Shown: piece after piece, positions 4,974-8,650 of the stretch
Numbering within the stretch: position 1 is the first letter of the stretch
Layout of the letters: each line of letters begins with the position of its first letter
NCBI GenBank assembly: GCA_020628975.1
Contig: JAHDEF010000069.1
Span: 1 to 8,650 of the forward strand
DNA: 8,650 nt
Direction of reading: 5' to 3'
Source: Aquimarina sp.
GTDB lineage: Bacteria > Bacteroidota > Bacteroidia > Flavobacteriales > Flavobacteriaceae
Made by a program: the position numbers and the translations under genes
The notes under the pieces: model-generated
The model's input: the letters and a program-made list of their open reading frames with translations, nothing else
Database searches by the model: none
What the model was told of the DNA's origin: nothing

Positions 4974-6611
4974 ATGTCAGACCTTATTGCTGGATTAAAA
5001 TCTAAAAAATTACCTGAATTACAGGATATTGCAAAATCTTTAGATATACCAAAGTATCGTACAATTAAAAAATTAGATTTAATTTACAAAATCATTGAGC
5101 TTCAAGATGGTACTAAAAAAGAACCTTCTAACGAAACTTCAACAACTGCTGTTCCGAAAAATGACAGTGATAACAAACAGCCTAAAAAGAGACTCCGAAA
5201 GCGCTCTTCTTCTGAGGTTTCCGAAAATAAAATAAAAGCAACTGCAGAAGAAACAAAAAAGTCTTTTGATGCTAAAGAAAGCGTTAGTTCTAAAGAAAAG
5301 ACTAATGTGGTGAGTAAAGAGGAAACGCCTCCTTCTAAAACAGAAGAAAAGAATCAGCGCAATCCGCGTCCGAGTAATAATAGCAACAGCAACGGGCATC
5401 AAAAAAATAAATCTCACAAAAACCAACGCGATAATAACCGCGATAATAAAGGGAATCGAGATAATCGAAATCGTTACAAAGAACCTGATTTTGAATTCGA
5501 TGCTATCATAGAAAGTGAAGGTGTTCTTGATATTATGCAAGATGGCTATGGTTTCTTACGATCAAGTGATTATAATTATTTATCGTCACCTGATGATATC
5601 TATGTGTCGCAATCGCAAATTCGCTTATTTGGATTAAAAACGGGTGATACCGTATTAGGACAAATTCGTCCACCTAAAGAAGGGGAAAAGTATTTTCCTT
5701 TAATTAAAGTAAATAAAATCAATGGATTAAATCCACAAGTGGTACGTGACCGTGTATCATTTGAGCATTTAACACCGCTTTTTCCAAAGCAAAAATTCAA
5801 TATTGCAGATCGACAAGGCACGATTTCAACTCGTATTATGGATCTTTTTGCTCCTATTGGTAAAGGGCAACGAGGCATGATTGTAGCGCAGCCTAAAACA
5901 GGTAAAACAATGCTACTTAAAGATGTTGCAAACGGAATAGCAGCAAACCACCCAGAAGTTTATCAAATGATTTTATTGATCGATGAACGACCTGAAGAAG
6001 TTACCGATATGCAACGTAATGTGCAGGGAGAAGTTATAGCTTCTACCTTTGATAAAGAAGCGCACGAACATGTTAAAGTGGCAAATATTGTGTTGGAAAA
6101 GGCAAAACGCCTAGTAGAATGTGGTCATGATGTGGTAATCCTTTTAGATTCTATAACCCGTTTAGCACGTGCTTACAATACAGTGCAACCTGCTAGTGGT
6201 AAAATATTAAGTGGTGGTGTTGATGCTAATGCGCTTCACAAACCAAAACGTTTCTTTGGAGCAGCTAGAAATATTGAAGGTGGAGGTTCACTAACCATAA
6301 TTGCTACGGCTTTAACGGAAACCGGTTCAAAAATGGATGAGGTTATTTTTGAAGAATTTAAAGGAACGGGTAATATGGAATTACAGCTGGATCGTAAGAT
6401 TGCTAACCGCCGTATTTTCCCAGCTATTGATTTAGTTTCAAGTAGTACTCGTCGTGATGATTTATTGCTAGATGACGCTACCTCTTCACGTATGTGGGTA
6501 ATGCGTAAATTCTTAGCGGATATGAATCCTGTGGAAGCTATGGAATCTATTAATGATAGAATCAAATCTACCCGAAACAACGAAGAATTCTTGATATCGA
6601 TGAATGGGTAA
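4974..6611 (+). CDS. rho: Transcription termination factor Rho, with long disordered N-terminal insert
   Basis: Rho is a hexameric RNA-dependent ATPase that loads on untranslated RNA and stops RNA polymerase. This copy has 545 residues against 419 in E. coli. Residues 1-45 are the Rho N-terminal helical domain (LPELQDIAKSLDIPKYR). About 46-172 is a low-complexity insert rich in Lys, Asn, Ser, Glu and Arg, ending in RDN-type repeats (152-166). The cold-shock-like primary RNA-binding domain follows (GYGFLRSSDYNYL, 191-203). The ATPase core has Walker A QPKTGKT (306-312), the LLIDERPEEVTDMQR segment (334-348), Walker B VVILLDSITRLARAYN (387-402), the Q-loop region GKILSGGVDANALH (409-422), GSKMDEVIFEEFKGTG (451-466) and a normal C-terminus. 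All core residues look intact, so it should be active. The insert is a known Bacteroidota trait; in Bacteroides thetaiotaomicron the corresponding disordered region is reported to drive phase separation. Start ATG 4974 has no Shine-Dalgarno sequence. Confidence 0.97.
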   Translation: MSDLIAGLKSKKLPELQDIAKSLDIPKYRTIKKLDLIYKIIELQDGTKKEPSNETSTTAVPKNDSDNKQPKKRLRKRSSSEVSENKIKATAEETKKSFDAKESVSSKEKTNVVSKEETPPSKTEEKNQRNPRPSNNSNSNGHQKNKSHKNQRDNNRDNKGNRDNRNRYKEPDFEFDAIIESEGVLDIMQDGYGFLRSSDYNYLSSPDDIYVSQSQIRLFGLKTGDTVLGQIRPPKEGEKYFPLIKVNKINGLNPQVVRDRVSFEHLTPLFPKQKFNIADRQGTISTRIMDLFAPIGKGQRGMIVAQPKTGKTMLLKDVANGIAANHPEVYQMILLIDERPEEVTDMQRNVQGEVIASTFDKEAHEHVKVANIVLEKAKRLVECGHDVVILLDSITRLARAYNTVQPASGKILSGGVDANALHKPKRFFGAARNIEGGGSLTIIATALTETGSKMDEVIFEEFKGTGNMELQLDRKIANRRIFPAIDLVSSSTRRDDLLLDDATSSRMWVMRKFLADMNPVEAMESINDRIKSTRNNEEFLISMNG

Positions 6612-6629
6612 GTTCTTTGTTATTAAACT

Positions 6630-6664
6630 GAGAATTGAGAATAGAGAATAGAGAATAGAGAATA
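6630..6664. repeat. Tandem 7-base repeat, five copies of GAGAATA
   Basis: Five consecutive heptamers: GAGAATT once, then GAGAATA four times exactly, starting 18 bases after the rho stop. The repeat is directly followed by the palindromic element at 6666. The unit is not a multiple of three and no frame reads through it. Copy number probably varies between strains by slippage. Confidence 0.9.
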
Positions 6665-6665
6665 G

Positions 6666-6800
6666 AAGAGGCTGTCTAAAAAGCTGAAAATTCTCTAAAC
6701 GAACATTGAGCGAAGCCGAAATTTGGTTTGATTATCAGCTCATCTACAGGCTTCGACTAACGCTTAGCCTTCGTTTTTGATACTTTTTAGTCAACCTCTT
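6666..6800. mobile_element. 135-bp palindromic element with 18-bp inverted ends (MITE- or REP-like)
   Basis: The ends AAGAGG(C)TG(T)CTAAAAAG (6666-6683) and its complement at 6783-6800 match in 16 of 18 bases. Inside, 6697-6712 pairs with 6761-6776 in 12 of 16 positions, and CGAAGCC (6711-6717) pairs with GGCTTCG (6749-6755), so the whole element can fold into a long imperfect hairpin. It has no coding capacity and is richer in GC than the surrounding spacer. The inner words (ATTGAGCGAAGCCGAAAT; GGCTTCGACTAACGC) resemble repeats I recall as common in flavobacterial intergenic DNA, and the ends resemble IS terminal repeats. I see no target-site duplication. Mobility is inferred from form only. 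Confidence 0.55.
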
Positions 6801-6839
6801 TTTTGCTAGAATGAGAACTGTTATTTTACGTCGTTGAGC

Positions 6840-6871
6840 TGAAAACTCACGAAATTGTGAGTTCATTTTTT
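6840..6871 (+). terminator. Terminator-like hairpin downstream of rho
   Basis: TGA-AA-ACTCAC (6840-6850) pairs with GTGAGT-TCA (6857-6865), a 9-bp stem with a 2-base bulge and a six-base loop, followed by six T (6866-6871). On the plus strand this fits an intrinsic terminator about 230 bases after the rho stop. The stem is AT/GC mixed and moderately weak. Confidence 0.5.
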
Positions 6872-6982
6872 AAGTCACTCCACAAATTTTGAATAAATTA
6901 TAGGTGAGTTTCTTTCACTGGGAATTGGAAATCATCATTTCAAGTTGATTTGAAACTATCAATACTAATAGTTGTAAAATGA

Positions 6983-7010
6983 AAAAGCCATCCTTTTCAG
7001 AATGGCTTTT
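6983..7010 (-). terminator. dnaK terminator
   Basis: AAAAGCCATCC (6983-6993) pairs with GAATGGCTTTT (7000-7010), eleven pairs including one G-T, with a six-base loop. It lies 20 bases after the dnaK stop. A T-rich run follows on the minus strand, and another on the plus strand, so it may work both ways. Confidence 0.85.
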
Positions 7011-7030
7011 ATTTATTAGGTAAAATAATA

Positions 7031-8650
7031 TTATTTTACTTCTTCGAAATCTACATCTTCTACATCATCTGTTGCAGCTTCACCACTACCACTTGCGTCG
7101 GCTTGAGGTTCACCAGTAGGTGCTCCTTGCGCTTCTGCTTGTGCTTTATACATTTCTTCACTCGCTGCTTTCCAAGCTTCGTTAATTTTATCTAAAGCAG
7201 GACTAATTACCGCTAAATCTTTAGTTTCGTAAGCCTTCTTCAATTCTTCTAAAGCAGTTTCAACAGGAGCTTTTTTGTCAGCTGATAATTTATCACCAAA
7301 CTCTTTCAATTGCTTTTCTGTTTGGAAGATCATTCCATCTGCTTCGTTCAATTTATCGGCAGTTTCTTTTGCTTTTTTATCTGCATCTGCATTTGCTTCA
7401 GCTTCTTGCTTCATTTTAGCAATTTCTTCTTCTGTTAAACCTGAAGAAGCTTCGATACGAATATCTTGTGATTTTCCAGTAGCTTTATCAGTTGCAGAAA
7501 CTTTAATGATACCATTCGCATCAATGTCAAATGTAACTTCAATTTGAGGTACACCTCTTTGTGCTGGTGGAATATCACTTAAGTGGAAACGACCGATAGT
7601 TTTGTTATCCGCAGCCATTGGACGCTCACCTTGTAATACATGAATTTCAACACTTGGCTGATTGTCAGCAGCGGTAGAAAATACTTGAGATTTCTTTGTA
7701 GGAATGGTAGTGTTAGCTTCGATTAACTTAGTCATTACATTCCCCATAGTTTCGATACCTAAGGAAAGTGGTGTAACGTCTAATAATAATACATCTTTAA
7801 CATCTCCAGTTAAAACTCCTCCTTGAATAGCTGCTCCAATCGCAACAACCTCATCAGGATTTACCCCTTTACTTGGTGCTTTACCGAAGAATTTTTCAAC
7901 AGCAGCTTGTACTGCAGGGATACGAGTTGAACCTCCAACTAAAATAATCTCATCGATATCACTTGTAGATAAACCTGCACTTTTTAATGCTGTTTGACAA
8001 GGCTCGATAGTACGTTTTACTAAATCATCAATTAATTGATCAAATTTTGCACGTGTTAATGAACGTACTAAATGCTTAGGTCCTGAAGCTGTAGCCGTAA
8101 CGTATGGTAAGTTAATTTCAGTAGAAGCAGAAGAAGATAATTCAATCTTTGCTTTTTCAGCAGCTTCTTTCAAACGTTGCAATGCCATAGGATCTTTACG
8201 TAAATCCATATTTTCTTCAGCTTTGAACTCTTCTGCTAACCAATCAATAATTTTTTGATCTACATCGTCACCACCTAAATGTGTATCACCGTCGGTAGCT
8301 AATACTTCAAAAACACCATCACCTAATTCTAAGATAGAAACATCGTGTGTTCCACCCCCAAAATCAAATACTACAATTTTTTGGTCGGTATCTTTCTTAT
8401 CTAGTCCGTAAGCCAAAGCAGCAGCTGTAGGCTCATTAATAATACGTTCTACCGTTAAACCAGCAATTTCACCAGCTTCTTTAGTTGCTTGACGTTGTGC
8501 ATCATTAAAATAAGCAGGTACCGTAATTACAGCTCTAGTTACTTCTTGATCTAAAAACTCTTCAGCGGTTTTCTTCATTTTCTGAAGTGTCATTGCTGAA
8601 AGCTCTTGTGGCGTATATAAACGACCATCAATATCTACACGAGGGGTGTC
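7031..8650 (-). CDS. dnaK: Molecular chaperone DnaK (Hsp70), lacking its N-terminus at the right edge
   Basis: DnaK binds exposed hydrophobic segments of unfolded proteins and releases them in an ATP cycle driven by DnaJ and GrpE. The last 539 residues are visible; the reading frame is open to base 8650 and continues outside, so the internal ATG at 8593 is not the start. By alignment from memory with E. coli DnaK (conserved VPAYFNDAQ; the Thr of GGGT equals T199), about 98 residues are missing. Visible in order: VPAYFNDAQRQ (44-54), phosphate-binding DFGGGTHD (96-103), GDTHLGG (121-127), adenosine-site GGSTRIP (239-245), the interdomain linker DVLLLDVTPLSLGIETMG (286-303), the beta substrate-binding domain, the helical lid, and a Gly/Ala/Glu-rich tail ending VEDVDFEEVK, an EEVK end as in many bacterial DnaKs. 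No grpE or dnaJ is in the visible part. It ends in a good terminator at 6983-7010. Confidence 0.98.
   Translation of the reverse strand, partial: DTPRVDIDGRLYTPQELSAMTLQKMKKTAEEFLDQEVTRAVITVPAYFNDAQRQATKEAGEIAGLTVERIINEPTAAALAYGLDKKDTDQKIVVFDFGGGTHDVSILELGDGVFEVLATDGDTHLGGDDVDQKIIDWLAEEFKAEENMDLRKDPMALQRLKEAAEKAKIELSSSASTEINLPYVTATASGPKHLVRSLTRAKFDQLIDDLVKRTIEPCQTALKSAGLSTSDIDEIILVGGSTRIPAVQAAVEKFFGKAPSKGVNPDEVVAIGAAIQGGVLTGDVKDVLLLDVTPLSLGIETMGNVMTKLIEANTTIPTKKSQVFSTAADNQPSVEIHVLQGERPMAADNKTIGRFHLSDIPPAQRGVPQIEVTFDIDANGIIKVSATDKATGKSQDIRIEASSGLTEEEIAKMKQEAEANADADKKAKETADKLNEADGMIFQTEKQLKEFGDKLSADKKAPVETALEELKKAYETKDLAVISPALDKINEAWKAASEEMYKAQAEAQGAPTGEPQADASGSGEAATDDVEDVDFEEVK

Noticed and set aside
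5139..5878. Two minus-strand frames inside rho
   Set aside because: Both lie opposite unmistakable rho coding sequence, and the first is a by-product of the low-complexity Lys/Asn codons.
6236..6580. Minus-strand frame in the 3' part of rho
   Set aside because: It is antisense to the highly conserved Rho ATPase core and has no recognisable protein features.
7275..7547. Plus-strand 90-codon frame inside dnaK
   Set aside because: It is antisense to the DnaK lid region; its Ser/Ala-rich composition is a reflection of that helix.
8591..8593. Internal ATG as start of DnaK
   Set aside because: The frame is open to the window edge and upstream residues (PRVDIDGRLYTPQELSA) match DnaK, so the gene simply continues outside.
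1..8650. CRISPR array, toxin-antitoxin pair, phage or defence operon
   Set aside because: No regularly spaced repeats, no small paired genes and no defence-type domains are visible; the only tandem repeat is the 7-base array at 6630-6664.

Overview
The window looks like chromosomal DNA of a low-GC member of the Bacteroidota, most likely a Flavobacteriaceae. Three things point that way. The proteins fit: a Rho factor with a long Asn/Lys/Arg-rich N-terminal insert, a Bacteroidota-type M1 peptidase next to a DUF6702 protein, and DnaK. There is an exact match to the Bacteroidota promoter consensus (TTTG, 19 bases, TAnnTTTG) in front of a tRNA gene. Genes start without clear Shine-Dalgarno sequences, being preceded only by A-rich stretches. 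The tRNA gene does not encode its CCA end.

Layout. Bases 1-1684 (minus strand) hold a two-gene unit: a small DUF6702 protein that probably starts at TTG, and 6 bases further the N-terminal 387 residues of a secreted M1 metallopeptidase that runs off the left edge. Bases 1685-3330 hold a visibly AT-rich stretch with a 243-residue protein I do not recognise and a DinB-family protein, both on the minus strand. This stretch is bracketed by an 8-base direct repeat and contains short GCATAC inverted repeats. Bases 3331-4047 (plus) encode a class I SAM-dependent methyltransferase. It converges on a tRNA-Arg(ACG) gene (4159-4232, minus) that has its own promoter and a strong hairpin terminator. Bases 4344-6611 (plus) carry apt (adenine phosphoribosyltransferase) and then rho (transcription termination factor), with a possible promoter and a leader hairpin between them. 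Bases 6612-7030 have no gene but are rich in structure: a 7-base tandem repeat, a 135-bp imperfect palindrome with 18-bp ends, a terminator-like hairpin on the rho side and a terminator for dnaK. Bases 6872-6982 hold nothing I can identify. The last 1.6 kb (minus) is dnaK without its first ~98 codons. Other gaps: 1685-1816 holds one copy of the direct repeat and nothing else I can name, 2549-2658 holds the inverted repeats, and 3154-3330 (divergent dinB/methyltransferase spacer) shows no convincing promoter.

Most genes are ordinary housekeeping genes (purine salvage, transcription termination, protein folding, an Arg tRNA, peptide degradation), and I see no defence or biosynthetic system joining them. 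The points most worth a second look are: the tRNA-Arg, whose universal G19-C56 tertiary pair appears replaced by A19-U56; the palindromic intergenic element downstream of rho; the unrecognised 243-residue gene in its possibly inserted AT-rich block; and the disordered Rho insert.
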